Positions 49,001-61,143 are shown, counted from the first letter of the stretch. The stretch is DNA of 64,000 nucleotides from Sclerodactyla briareus (GCA_026419785.1 JAODTK010005796.1:62001-126000); one strand, 5' to 3'. The notes: generated by a model not told the origin, from the letters alone. Made by a program: numbers and translations.

Positions 49001-52000
49001 GGGGCTGAACATAAGTCAAAATGCAATCCATCTGAAATGATCGCCTGGAAGCTCTGAATGAAAGAATGGGCTTGGCAGGTAATTTAAACAGGAGAGGCAG
49101 GGGAAGAATTTAAGTAATTCAAATGGGGGGGGGGGATGTAGCCTGGCAATAAGTGGGCAATAGAGCCAGGGCAGAAAAGAGGGGGGGCAAATTCCCCCCG
49201 CTTGCCCCCCTCCATCTCACCCAAAAATTCTGCCCCTGAGGAGAGGGATGGATGAGGAATACCTGAAAGAGAATCCACAACAGGAACCAATCTACATTGT
49301 CGAGGAATAAAGATTGAATATTTCAGACAAATTGATATTTGTAGAGTAGGATCCAAATAATAAATATTGTATACCTGTTCCTGGTAGGTCAATTGGCAAA
49401 CTTAGCAAAAAACAGTGAATCTATAAGTGTGAAGTGTGAATTCTATAGTATCACAAACCAATGACTAACATTCTGAAAACTTCAACTGCTATTTGAGGTA
49501 AATCCTTGAAGACAGATTTTATATTACTTAACACCACCTTATTCTCTGCATGCTAAAAGCAACACTTATTTGAAATGTGGGTTCATTGCTTAGCTTTCTA
49601 TTGAGTACTACAAGGGATCACAAAAACAACACAATAAAACATTTCCAGTGATTTTATTAGCATTGAATTAATCTTCCATGCTGGGCACCTAATCCAACAA
49701 GTTGAAAGTGATGATCTTCCTTCATTTGGTTAGGTGCAAAGAATAACTATTGTTATATCATTTAGTGGAATATCCCCTTAGCAGGGCAGTGGTTACTAGT
49801 TAATCTAGACGCGCCCGATTGTTTCTATCCGCGTACAGCATTAAAACATTTAAGCTTTCACCCACAGTGCCATACACGGTCCCTGATCGGACCATCAAAA
49901 CATCTAACGTGGCAATAGTCTGAAGGGGTCATGAATGTGTATAAACTTTACAATAATGCACGTACGAGTGCCAAATAAATGCAATATAGCACGACTACAC
50001 AGAGTCAACGGCTGACAAATCAACTGATACACTACTGTGTGCACTTGGTGCAACTGGGTTTTTTCCGTATAGCATGATCGTTGGCTGCAATCATATCATT
50101 AGACAGAAGAAGAGCTCCCAAGGCCCCACGAGTCACCACGGAATTATATGCTGCGTATGTGTAGGCAGTTTGCTGGGACATGTGAGGAAAAGCTCATCGT
50201 ACAGAACATGTTCACATCAAGTGAGCATAATATAATAATAAGCATAATACAACACTAATTAATAGGAACGATAGAGCAGTGACCCTGCTTTAGTCCCAAG
50301 AGTCAGTCCCAGGGGCAGGAACCCCTAGTGTCCTAGATGGGTCCCTGCTACAAACATTTACAAAATGGACAACAAAACTTGAAAATACTACAAATCATTT
50401 TTTACCAGCCTTGTTTCAAAGGGATCAAGTGAGAATATTAGAAAGATATTGCACTTAGAACAGCTGTTATATACTGGCAGTGTCACAATTCGGTACCGAG
50501 CTAATCCACTGTATTCTGAGGAAACCATGGAATTCATCAGTCAATCAAAGAATTATGGTCAATGCCCAACGGCTGGTAGAAATTCACCCCTATGACAGTA
50601 TCCAAACAGTACGGGTTGCGAATCTGTGAACTACGAATACTTACCTATCAGCAACCCTGATGCCCCCCACTATGCTATTCCGAAGAGATATATATCCAAA
50701 ATCGCTAAAAGCCGAGTAAATATCCTTCTATAAGGTATTGGAGCTGGTTTCTGCTATTTCCCAAGAATTTTTGTCAGTAAAACTGATGAAATTTTGTGAG
50801 CCAGAACAATGTCAACAGACACTTTGTCTGGCAAAAAGAGCAGAGCGATGGGGTGGCCAGACCGGGTTGATGGAATGCCAGACACTTGTCAGCATGGTGG
50901 GGATGAGGTTCCGATAAGGGTAAGTGAGATGTGGAGAGATTACACACACTGAACCACTAATAATTTCAGCTGTGGGACGGGACAGAGGAATACTGCCACA
51001 TCAAACAAGAATGTGAATAAGAAAAATCAATACCTTGTTTGTGCAAACCTGTCGGTATCCCTTCACAGGCAAAACAAAAAAACAAATGATCGGGAGTACC
51101 ATTTTAGAAAGATTTAACAAATTGTTGGATGCTCCAGGATAAAGGTACCGAGTGTTAAAACAGTCGCTGAATGATCTGACTGCTCAATTGTGAATAAGTG
51201 TTCAGGTCTGGGTATCACACCTATAATTTTCTCACCCTCCCTCTCCGCCCCAATTACTAGCGATGCTGCACAGTCTCCTTTTTTTCCAATAAAATACATA
51301 TATTTTTCATCACCTTCCTCTGGTAATTTATGGAGTACCACTCACACCACAATAGGATTGCCTGTGTACACTGTCCAACATGTTGCACAACATGTGCGCA
51401 ACATTTTGTGCCACAAGTTGCCAGACACATGTCTGCCCAACGATACCTGGCCGCGAATCTTTTGTACACTGATCAATTTGAGCTGGGACAATGTTGCCAA
51501 TGCTTTAGATTGTGAATGATTAACGACAAGTTTGTGCCACATTTAAGCACCATGCTGTCCTCTTTTTCGCTCCGTATACAATTGGTCAACTTTATCAGCC
51601 ACAAAGGCCTTTCAACACCATGTTGGCACACCTGTTCACATTTTACACAGGCCTCTATGCCACTCTTTGTCAGTTACAACATGATACATTGGCCCCCCCA
51701 ATACCCTAAATATGGTCAGTCAATGAGTCGTTCCCAATGTGGGTTCCAAATCCAAAGTGACACACATGTACATCACTCTTCCCCGGCATGGTAGGGTCAC
51801 ACAGCTGACCCTGGGTTTGGGTGTCCCCCCCCCCCATTTTTACTTGGTGATAAGTATAATAAGAAATAATGCACGCTGCCTCTAACCATGTGTCATTTTC
51901 AAAAAATTTAGGATCATCGGGGTGACTGAGGGTGTGTCAATGTACCAGAATTTGAATATGTCCCACTTCTGACAATGACCACCTGGGTAGTCACAATTTC

Positions 52001-53100
52001 CTCAAGTCTGGACCTCCTGTGTGGAATTCACTTACAACTTACATTCATGTCTAATGAGAGTACACATTCGAATAAAATTGCCTTTACTAAAATATTAGGG
52101 AAGAATTCTTCAAAGGGTCCGAGCGGCAATGAAGGAAAAATGCAGTCAACCTGCTACATGGGGTGTGGTAGTCACACTAGAGAAATATCAAGACGAACAC
52201 CTTTGGCTGTCAACCTAGAAAACTGACTTGGACTGATTGATTGGATCATGTTTTACAACACATCAATACATACATATATGTTACTATCCTGCATTGTAGG
52301 ACAGACAGTCCATCTCCTTTAGTTTTCCTGCTACCATAGGCACTGGGAATCAGTGACGGTCTTCCATACCTCCCCCCCCCCCCCCCACCGTCGCCCCCCC
52401 CCCCATCCCATCTATAGAGATGTAGACCCGACATATTCAACAACCCAGTGCACTTCTCCCAGAAACCTGACATTTTGGGTCAACTGGAAGGAGACTGTTA
52501 ACCATACCTGCTGCTGTCTATCTATCAGATAGACACCTCTTCTTAGCATATGTCATGCTCTTCCTCTGGTAGGATCTGTGACAATGTAGGGCCAGAATGG
52601 TACGCTGGCATGGTAATCAAGGATGGGGGAATAATCTCCACAATCAGGCGTCTAATTCCTGTGGATGACGACAATAAGCATCTATACAGTGGACAAACCA
52701 GAACGTCAACTTCCGGTTACTGTTGGAATACAACCCTGGTATGTTTTTGCTTGCAAATGTCAACCGATACCACCACTCTGCTATCCTCGGCCCAGGGGAC
52801 AATTTTTTGTGTAGTTTTTTTTTCCCATATAAATATTTTGTCCAAGTTTTGGACACAACAACCATCTGAAATGAACTTTTGAGAGCTCAGAATTGCAGAA
52901 GTTCACTGACTGGATGGATGGATGGGATAAGATCAGACGATCATACGGATAGGTGACGGTTGAGACCACTATTGCCCCTATTGGCTCACCAACCAGCGCA
53001 GCTGGTGAGTTTTCCCTACGCGTCTCGCAAGTTAAAATTTATGGCCCGAAGTAGAATCACAAACAGAACAGGTTTGGAATCTGTGAATTTTTGAATACTT
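49000..53100. other. Large intron, unassigned frames
   Basis: About 50843-50940 carries one copy of a roughly 100-bp module that recurs as an inverted pair at 53.1-53.6 kb. A minus-strand frame 51114-51341 reads KYMYFIGKKGDCAASLVIGA, then EREGEKIIGVIPRP, and ends in a stop. It is protein-like but not recognised. Poly-C/poly-G runs lie near 52373-52403. No exon could be assigned. Confidence 0.4.
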
Positions 53101-53103
53101 ACC

Positions 53104-53595
53104 CCACATAGACTATGCACCCACCTCAATGCCACGTCGAGCTTCTGGCAATTGCACAAATCCGGGTTGGCCCCCCCCATCGCCCTTTCTCTATTTTTAC
53201 CAGGCTACGGTTCAACCCGAGAGTGTTCAAATCCCCAAGGGCTACAGCGAGTAATAAACTGTGTGCTAATGTCCCTCTGAGGGAGTGGCAAATAGTGAGA
53301 GTCAGAATAATAAACCTTTCAAACTCAGCAAGTCAGAGATACTTGATTGAAAAGGGGTTGGAATGCTGACCATCCAGGAAATGCAAGACAGTTTGTAGGA
53401 TCCAGAAGAACTCTACTAGGAAATAGTTTTGGTCTAAAATCTTGGGGCCAAAAACTTAAAAACTCCTCGACGAACTGGTAATACCTAGCATGGCAAAATA
53501 GAAGGCGATGGTGTGGCCAACCAGGATTTGTGTAATGGCCAGAAGCTCGACGTGGCATTAGGGTGAATGCATAGTCCATGTGGGTGAGTTGAATA
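53104..53595. repeat. Inverted repeat pair, about 105-bp arms
   Basis: The left arm (about 53104-53210) and right arm (about 53485-53595) are diverged reverse complements, sharing aatgccacgtcgagcttctg and ggttggcc...catcgcc. A third, direct copy of the right arm is at about 50843-50940 (gcgatggggtggcc). The spacer contains a minus-strand frame discussed under findings. Confidence 0.75.
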
Positions 53596-54194
53596 GATGG
53601 GGATAGATTCCAGATTAAGATCGCATGTGAGGCAGAGACAAGAATGTATTACCTGTTTATGTTGTTAACTCCTTCAATTCAGTCGTCATCACTCCTTCCT
53701 GGACAGTCAGGTGATGCTCCATCTGAGAGGAACAACAACCAGAAAGCCACAAGGCGCTTAAGTCTGATTCCTGGTGGACACAACGTATGGTTGTTTATTC
53801 AAGTATCTGTATTGTCGCGGTAATCAGCGCGAAAACGCCGGGAGTTGCTGGTCGGAAACAGGGGAATGCTGAAAATACAAGAAACATGAGATCAAATAGA
53901 CGAGGGTGAAATATGTACGTCCAAGGCAGGCGATAGACTCAGACACCCAACTCGCTGTGCAGAGAAGTTGGCTACTAGGAATATGCTTTTGATTTACATT
54001 TTACATTTGTCTAGTTATAAGGAGACGCAAACGGTATCCGAGATACTAGTGCTGAAGACAAGCACACATTAACGGCCATAACAATGACGGTGATTACGGG
54101 AATACGTGGGTAGAAAGTCAACTATGATTAAGGAGTTCGGCTTAGTACCAGACTATTAAAGTGTTACAGACACTACAGGAACTGGTTAGATATG

Positions 54195-55110
54195 GGGAAA
54201 TTCCGCGTTCATGTACTCATCATGGTAGCAAACCACCAAGGTGACTTTGAATCTTACCACCAGGCATGTTGACTTGCCTGATTACAAGGTAAGAGTTCCC
54301 AAAATACCAGAATTTCACAAGTGCCCACTTTTTGTCCCAGGGTTACCCCCTGCTCCATACAACAATAACTAGCCCTCATGTACTCATCATGGGAATGCCA
54401 CCCACCAATTGAACTTGATCCCACCAGGCTGTTGTGGACATGCCTGATTACAAGGTAAAAGGCCCAACATCCAGAATTTTACAAGTTTCATCTTTTTGCC
54501 CAAAATTGAGACCCCCTACTCATTAATAAAACTGAATAGCGTTCATGTACTATCATGGAAGCCACCCACCAAATTAACGGATCCCATCAGGCATGGTTGG
54601 ACGTTGCTGAGTCAGGTACAAGTGCCCAAAATTCCGGAATTTTACAAGTTTCTACTTTTTGCCAATTGACCCTCTACTCATACAACAATAAATAGCGTTC
54701 ATGTACTCATCATGGGAGCACACCCACCAAGTTTGAACTTGATCCCACCAGTCAGTTTGGATCTTTGCCTGATTACAGGTAAGTCCCCAAATCCCAGAAT
54801 TTTATAGTTTTTCCACCTTTTTGCCCAAAGTTGACCCCCTACTCATACACAATAAATAGCGTTCATGTACTCTCCTGGGAAGCACACCCACCTATTGAAC
54901 TTGATCCCACCAGGCATGTTGGACTTTGCCTTATTACAAGGTAAAAGTGCCCAAAATACCAGACATTTACCAAGTTTACACTTTTTACCCAAAATTGACC
55001 CCCTACTCATTAACAATAAATATCTTCATACAGTATGCATGGAAGCACATCCACCAAGTGAACTTGATCCCACCATGCATGTTGGACTTAGCCTGAATTC
55101 AAGGTAGGCG
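54195..55110. repeat. Tandem repeat, about 163-bp unit, 6 copies
   Basis: The motif gttcatgtactcatcatgg begins units at about 54206, 54372, 54540, 54697, 54861 and (changed) 55023. Each unit also has cccaccaa, ttgatcccaccaggcatg, gattacaaggtaa and agttgaccccctactcat. Copies differ mostly by loss of single bases. Confidence 0.88.
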
Positions 55111-55119
55111 TTACATGCC

Positions 55120-56981
55120 ACACATCACACATACATACACACTATACCACACAACATATGACGCCACTCGTGCTGCACAGATTCCTTGGGACTCCCCTCC
55201 CAGGAATCAAAAGAACAATAAGATAGTATCCCTCAGATAGAGGGAAACCTTCAAATTAACCTCAGCACTGATATTCAACATTCCATCTCATTCACATGAC
55301 AACTGCAGGCTTGGTACAAAAGATCGCTGAGATGAAAAAATTAATCATAGTTCAACTGCATTTCAATGAGATGTTCCTGGTGTGTAGTTTATTGGCCCCA
55401 AGTTTGGGCCATTGAGCAGAGAAATTGGGGAGAATCCAATTGTGCAATAATGCTGACGGCACAAAAGTCCAACATTAGCTGAAGTAACCAGCAACACCTA
55501 CCAACCCCTACAGCAATCCTCTCCCATAGACTGAATGCTTTTTAAAGTGAAAATAATGTTGTAAATTCCAATACAAAACAAAGATTGTTCGCAAGGTCGT
55601 GCAAGTATGACAACACTTAACCAGCATTCATTAGATGCCAGTTTAATGCATGGTCGATTGTCACGGGTGATTAACTGGTGTATGAGTTTTGATTGTTGGA
55701 ACTGTCCCACCATTGTCATCAATAAAAAGGACCGGCCCCTACTCACATAATGACTGTGGTGAATTGTCCATTGACATTATATGTCATGAATTGGATGCGA
55801 TTACCAGAGGCCACAACATAGCATTGACCGTTTTGAATATAACGTGCATTATCATCCACGCAAGTAGAGCAAATAACACGCGCCATTGGAATGTGTTTCA
55901 CTGGCAATGTATTGCATATTGCTCACGGATGTGTAGGGTTAAGACCATTAATTTTACGCGTATTGTAAACTATCAGCCTAGCGGCTTGTGCGTGCCCCTA
56001 TTTCCAACTGGATTTGCGAGACACTCGTATTGGTTTTGTTAAATACTTGTGCATGTAGCAACTCTCTGCTGGCATCAGGGGTTCCTCTTTTATTGTAAAG
56101 TAGTAAAACATGCTGTTTCATAACCGAATTTCGCGTTGTAATGCAGAACGGGGTTAAACAATGGTCGATTGTGTTTTATCCATTTGATAGCGCACTTCCT
56201 CAGGGCTTAATTCTAACACTGGATGCACTCAGGCTGCGCCCTCGTGCATCGCGTGAATTAACCCCCAGTTGTGCATTTTACATTGGATAAAACACGCTCG
56301 ATCGTTGATTAACCCCTAATTGGTAAACAATACCCACCTATCCAATTAACTCCATATTCTGGATATATAATCTGTGTTCTGGAAAAATATTTCACTTTCA
56401 CAAAACTCAGTTGGATTTTTCATTTCATTATCTGCCACAAGCTCTTTCATCCCACAGCACTGTGCTTAGAGTAACTAAATACAGTATCTTTTTAGCAGCA
56501 TTTTGCATGAATGTGGTCTGCTGGTTTTGAAGTGGTGTTTCTTGAGTAATTCCAATTTCTGGCTCTCTATTAGAGATCACTCATCAGAGACAACTCACTT
56601 TTTCTAACTGAAATCCTGCATTTTCTACCATCAACTCTTGGATTCTCCTGTTTAGATAAGGTGCAATACACATCGACAGAAATATTGAGGATCTACTTGC
56701 TTCTCATTAATGTGTTTAGTAAAGTGGGTTGGGATGTTAGTAGCATTATAATTGATTCTCCTTGTCATGGATATTCAGTTAAATGTTAGTGTGATCCGAT
56801 TAGGGTACTATTAATGTTCCTAATTGTTATTGTCAAAGTTTATTTTTATCGTTTTTGCTTTTCGATGTGTCATCCAGTGTAGAATGAATTTCTGTAGAAG
56901 CTGACATAAACTTCATCATCATCATCATCATTCTTGTAATTCCCCCTACTCTAATACCCGCCAAACTGATTGTCCTGTTAC
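55120..56981. other. Intron, with a segment duplicated at 60.5 kb
   Basis: About 55300-55660 matches about 60480-60860 in the same orientation with many changes (gacaactgcaggttt/cttgg, agatgttcctg, gtttattggcc and acaatcctct...cctagac). This is a dispersed or segmental duplication. About 56880-56935 has a short CAT microsatellite. Nothing coding was recognised. Confidence 0.5.
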
Positions 56982-57169
56982 CATTTCTTTGAATCTTCTG
57001 CCGAGGGTTTGCATATCCATCTGTGCTGGTTTAGGGGTGCTGGATCGAGGTGATTCCTCTGTGGTGGTGTGTGAGACCTCAGACTGCCAGCCAGTCACAG
57101 AAGAGTTATCGCTCGCTGAATTCACACTTACTGAAGAGGTCGACATGGAAATGGCTGCCAGTGATTGAC
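56982..57169 (-). CDS. GRID2IP: Exon: Ser/Thr-rich linker after PDZ
   Basis: The acceptor is cttctag at the 57169 edge, and the donor is AAATG/GTAACA at 56982. The exon starts in phase 1 and completes the Gly codon begun by the PDZ exon. It ends in phase 0. The 62-codon reading begins QSLAAISMSTSSVSVN and ends TLGRRFKEM. It is rich in Ser, Thr and small residues, with a possible phosphorylation cluster (TTEESPRSSTPKP), and becomes basic and helical at its end. The last residues could start a harmonin-homology-type helix, which delphilins carry after PDZ, but this is inference. No domain is recognised in the exon itself. The open frame is uninterrupted, and phase agreement with the previous exon supports it. 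Confidence 0.82.
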
Positions 57170-57959
57170 CTAGAAGATGGAAAAACATCCATTATGTTAA
57201 CTGTGTTTTACATGGTAAAGGTCAGTGAAGTGTGGGACATGACTTTGAAAATAATATATATCAACAAAATCCAACCCGCAAACTAATTTTCAGTCGATGA
57301 AATGAGACCTATCATTCTACAATGTATTTACGACATCATGAGGAAAGGCCTGCTGAATGCAGAGTCGAAATTGCCCCTGATTTGAATAAAAATCCACGGA
57401 ATCCTTGAGAATGGACAGATACGAACATCTATTGTCTTTGGAGAAAAGAAATTACCTTGTGCTTTTCACAATATAAAGAAAAATAGAAAACTTCAGCAGT
57501 TACTGTGTAAACTCAATAGCATAATTCATTTGGTTCTGCTTGAGACATCGCTAGACCTATTATTATTGTGCATAACACAAAAACTACTTGAAAAATGTTA
57601 GTTTACACTTCCATGCAGTGAGATAACAAATAATGAATAGGTCACCAACCAAAGTTACAGGGTATGGGATTGTTCTCCCTGCTCTTTGAATCTACAGAGC
57701 ACCATGCATTAACTACATAGGTCCAATTCTGAAAGAATCAAAAACTTGCAAAATTTTGCAAATCGAAGATTAGAAAAGTCACCCATTAATTATACCTTTC
57801 TCAATGAGTTAAGTAGCTTGGAACATTTTTCTTAATCAAATAATGGAATTTGAACATAAAGGAATGATGACAACACCTACCAATTATCAGAAAAACCTCA
57901 ATTTGTAAGAGAGTGCTCCTTTTTTGATAGAATGACAGAAATAACCTCTAAATGGTAAT

Positions 57960-58150
57960 TTTGTTGGCTTATTACCCAGGAAATTGGGGTTTGAATCCCA
58001 GTTGGGCTGTTACCAAAGAACTTGTTCTGACCTGTTGCCTTCTCTCTGGGCGCTCGGCACGAGGGATCGGAGCCGAGGAAAAGAAGGGGCAGGCATGTTT
58101 ACATGTTGCTGTCTGTGTGTGATAACCCCACCCATTATTAAAAGGTACCA
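57960..58150 (+). mobile_element. tRNA-derived SINE, family shared with 28 kb
   Basis: A truncated head retains box B-like ggggtttgaatcccag. It is followed by aacttgttctgacctgttgc, cttct and gctcggcacgaggga. The order and spacing match the minus-strand copy at 28143-28350. It lies in the intron between the PDZ exon and the next exon. Confidence 0.68.
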
Positions 58151-58498
58151 CCCAAAGAGGCATGCCTTATCCCATATTTACCAGTCAGGCTTCACCCCTT
58201 GCAAACAGTGCAGTATCCAGGTATGCACCTTGCCAGGCCTTGAATAGGTTCAATCCTCTGTTCAGCAAATAGGCGATATCATAAGCCTCTCCCCCCCCCC
58301 CTCCCCCAATTAATTAATGAACATCCCGGATGAGGGACACTGATCATCAAACCCAGGTTTTGTGAATTCGTACCATGACAGGAAGTGGTTGAAGACAGAC
58401 AGACACACATAGCCACACAGTTGTTCCCTCACAAAGGTGAACTACATAGTGCCAATTTTCTACCTGAACTAATTTTGCAACACCCTAGGAAAGCTTAC

Positions 58499-58663
58499 CC
58501 TCAGATGGTAATGGTGGCCCAGTCTCAACCACCATGGTTGGAGCATCGCTACTCTCCCTCAGTAAACCAATCAGCTCATGATGAGTCAGGGTGTGCACGT
58601 CATACCCATCTAACTTGAGGATGCGGTCCCCTGGACGGAGCCCCGACTTGAAAGCTGGCCCAC
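58499..58663 (-). CDS. GRID2IP: Exon encoding second half of the PDZ domain
   Basis: The acceptor ends in ttcgccag and the donor is GAGG/GTAAGC, phase 1 on both sides. The exon reads SGLRPGDRILKLDGYDV and then LTHHELIGLLRESSDAPTMV. These match the PDZ pattern of a GLRPGDRIL turn, a D-G-x-x-V strand and the alpha-B helix that starts with His, which is the class I ligand-selecting position. The end, MVVETGPPLPSEG, resembles the C-terminal edge of delphilin PDZ2. The frame is intact. It joins the next exon at a split Gly codon. A Harbinger-like transposon ends only about 120 bp upstream of the acceptor. Confidence 0.9.
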
Positions 58664-58783
58664 CTGGCGAAGGAACGAGATGACACAGACATAGTCCTGA
58701 TTCGCCGATGGGGCATGATAAGATAAGGGGACATACGTATATGGACACAATCAAAAGCTAGGTAGGTAAAGAACATAACACAT

Positions 58784-59335
58784 TAAAGCCCCCTTTACTC
58801 TTGCCCACATTGGGATCTCGCATAGCTTGCGCATTCTTTTCTACCATGTCACCAATGCGGGCAGTGTTTCGTGGCAGCCTGCGGGGAATGTGGGCCATGC
58901 GTGAAGTGGCACATGACAAAATTTCGAAATGTTTTAAAATTTTTCCAGAAGAGACAAAACTTTCGAGAATTTGTCGACCCCGTGGACGCACTTCACTCTA
59001 TTTACGACACTTACAAATAATGCCGTACTAGTCGCGCAAATTTCTTTCCATCTTTCCGCATCAGTTGCGTATAGTTCCCACACAAGTTTTGATGGCGAAA
59101 GTTTCAAACAACGCAATGCGCAATGATGATCGAGAGTGGTAGTCAACAAAAACAAATGGGCTACCAGTAGGCTCATACATGGCAGAGCAGAAAGTTTTGT
59201 GAAAAGTGCCATAAACAAGGCGTAACCATTTTGTGACAGTTGCTTCCTGCGGGTTATGCATAATAGTACGCACTATCACACCACAGTGCGGAATAATGCG
59301 GGACTTGAATTCATGCAAGTGTAAAGGGGGCATAA
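58784..59335. mobile_element. PIF/Harbinger-like non-autonomous element
   Basis: The element 58787-59332 begins agccccctttactcttgc and ends with the reverse complement of tgccccctttacacttgc. It is flanked by taa on both sides (58784-58786 and 59333-59335). A 3-bp TWA-type duplication is typical of PIF/Harbinger. Inside are frames on the minus strand, broken and unassigned, that could be remnants of captured or transposase sequence. It sits about 120 bp upstream of the PDZ exon acceptor. Confidence 0.75.
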
Positions 59336-61063
59336 CACATCGATATCGATGTCAAGTATTCCTTTTTTCGGTTGGATGCGTCCCTTGCAAGCACTTTGGT
59401 GGAAAGACACCAGACGTCCCCAACCTCTTCTCCCACATCATATTTTGCTTGGTGCTAGCCATTCTTAAAATCCTTTCTTTTTTTTTACACTGAACACCAT
59501 TCAAAATACAGAGAATTTGGCAGCATCATTTCAAGGATCAGATTCTTCCAGATGCCACAGTTTATATCGTTTCCATGATTAATTACTGAGGATGCAGTGT
59601 CTGGAGTCAGTCACTATTTCACTTGAGTAATTTCAAGTCAATCAATGTGGTGAGTCGTGCAATTCGCTGCTGAACATGAACAAAATTCTACAACATGAAA
59701 ACATGTCTAATGGAACATGTTCTTTTTGCATGAGAATTGAAACAAAAATCAGTGAAATAATCTTCATATCTTTGCTGGCCATTTGAAAAAAATGTGTCAC
59801 CCAAATTGCCCAAAATTTGGGGAAATATCACATTGGCATTCTTTAAGTAAAAGAGAGAACAATCATCCGAAAGTTGCGGTTTCGTTGTTGAATCTTGATA
59901 CACTGTTTAAATTCAATTCACATCTACTTTATGAACAATGAACGACTCAAGATAACTGATTGACTCATGATAACGCTACTACACTACTCAGTGGCCAGTC
60001 TGATGCAATTAGACCATACAGATGACGGATAACGTACCTGCCTCTCTCATCAATAATCTCTAATTACATAGTCCACCCACGCTCAGGAGTTGTTAGGTGT
60101 GATATGAGATCCTTTCCAGTCGCACCCCCACAGGGGGTGGGGGCATTGGGGGCTGTGTGCCCCCCCCCCATATCATCTTTTGACCCAAAAAACATCCCCG
60201 CTTGGAAAAGCTGTTGCACATCGTATTTGTGACTATAAATAGCACCAATTTGCTTCTAAGAACGTCAACAATTTTCCGAAGGAGAGCCCACCCCCCACCT
60301 GGACCCCTCCTCCATATTCATCACCAAACATGATTACCACATGTTGAATGCTCCCCCAACCCCACCACCAGGGAATCCAGCGCGAGCCCTGATCTTCCAT
60401 GAACCAAGGGTCTGTGGCAGAAATTGACCAACGAGATGGAGGAGAGGTGGCACATGAACCACCACTAATCTGATCCACTCAAAGGACAACTGCAGGTTTC
60501 AATAGAGGTTCTGTATCTATAGGTCCAAACCCCATTTCAATACATGTTCCTATGTGGGCGTTTATTGGCCTTGAAAGTTTGGTTCATAATGCAGATGAAA
60601 TGGGGGAAAATCCCAACTGCGGAATAACGCATGACGTCCAACTTTGACAACCCGGGAAGTTATGTCATGTATTTCATTGTTTAATTTTGTTGAAGTCAAC
60701 ATTTAGCAAAATTTCTGATTTCTCTCTCTCAATAAAGTAATCATCTACACCTGCCAACCCACTACAACAATCCTCTTCCCTAGACAGTAAAAATTGGTTT
60801 GAATTTCATAAAAACAAAATTGCTTGCATGATTGGTGCCAGTATACATCCTTTATTATTGCATGATGGATGCTTCTTGATCTTGCACAATACACATGCAC
60901 ACACTTCAAAGGACTGTAATTCCGTAATGGAAAGTCGTTTGAACTTCGGGTTTGGATTGAAGCATTCAGTTTTCCTCCAGCTAATATTTAAGCCTCTCCA
61001 TATTTCATCCTGCAGTAGTCCTTTAATTCTGTACTGATAAAATGACTGCGGCTATGCACCTAC
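59336..61063. other. Intron inside the PDZ domain
   Basis: Holds the 60480-60860 copy of the segment duplicated from 55.3 kb and a GC-rich run at about 60122-60172 (caggggg then a run of C). No exon was recognised. Confidence 0.45.
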
Positions 61064-61143
61064 CTGGCTGTATGGACTCTACTATGACTGGATTATCCCC
61101 TGCCAGGACAAACCCAAATGCACCGTTGATGATCTGTCTCTGA
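61064..61143 (-). CDS. GRID2IP: Exon encoding first half of the PDZ domain
   Basis: The minus-strand reading contains FGFVLAGDNPVIVESIQPG. This fits a PDZ carboxylate-binding loop (FGF, the GLGF-type motif) followed by strands B and C. The donor is CCAG/GTAGGT at the 61064 edge, phase 1. The acceptor is less certain: several AG dinucleotides occur between 61139 and about 61160, and two in-frame TAA codons lie just upstream, so coding must start within this stretch. The reading joins the next exon at a Gly codon and continues the PDZ fold without a gap. PDZ domains bind C-terminal peptides of membrane receptors and scaffold proteins. The region upstream holds only transposons and repeats, so the preceding exon is probably outside the window. 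Confidence 0.8.

Larger units (their letters stand above)
5709..61143 (-). other. GRID2IP: Gene span: delphilin-like PDZ-FH1-FH2 formin, 19 exons seen, both ends incomplete
   Basis: This multi-exon gene on the minus strand covers most of the window. Delphilins are cytoplasmic formins. The PDZ part anchors them to partners (in mammals the glutamate receptor GluD2), FH1 recruits profilin-actin, and FH2 nucleates and elongates actin filaments. The sequence shows, in transcript order, one split PDZ domain, a Ser/Pro linker with an acidic patch, a proline-rich exon and a nearly complete FH2 domain. Exon phases agree across most adjacent junctions. The order PDZ then FH1 then FH2 separates it from Daam, Dia, FHOD and INF formins. 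An upstream 5' portion probably lies beyond base 64000. The coding end after base 5709 was not found. The 12.8-kb gap between the 56982 and 44199 exon edges may hide further exons. Several FH2 exons have short frame breaks. The ortholog name is inferred by family comparison from memory. Confidence 0.82.
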
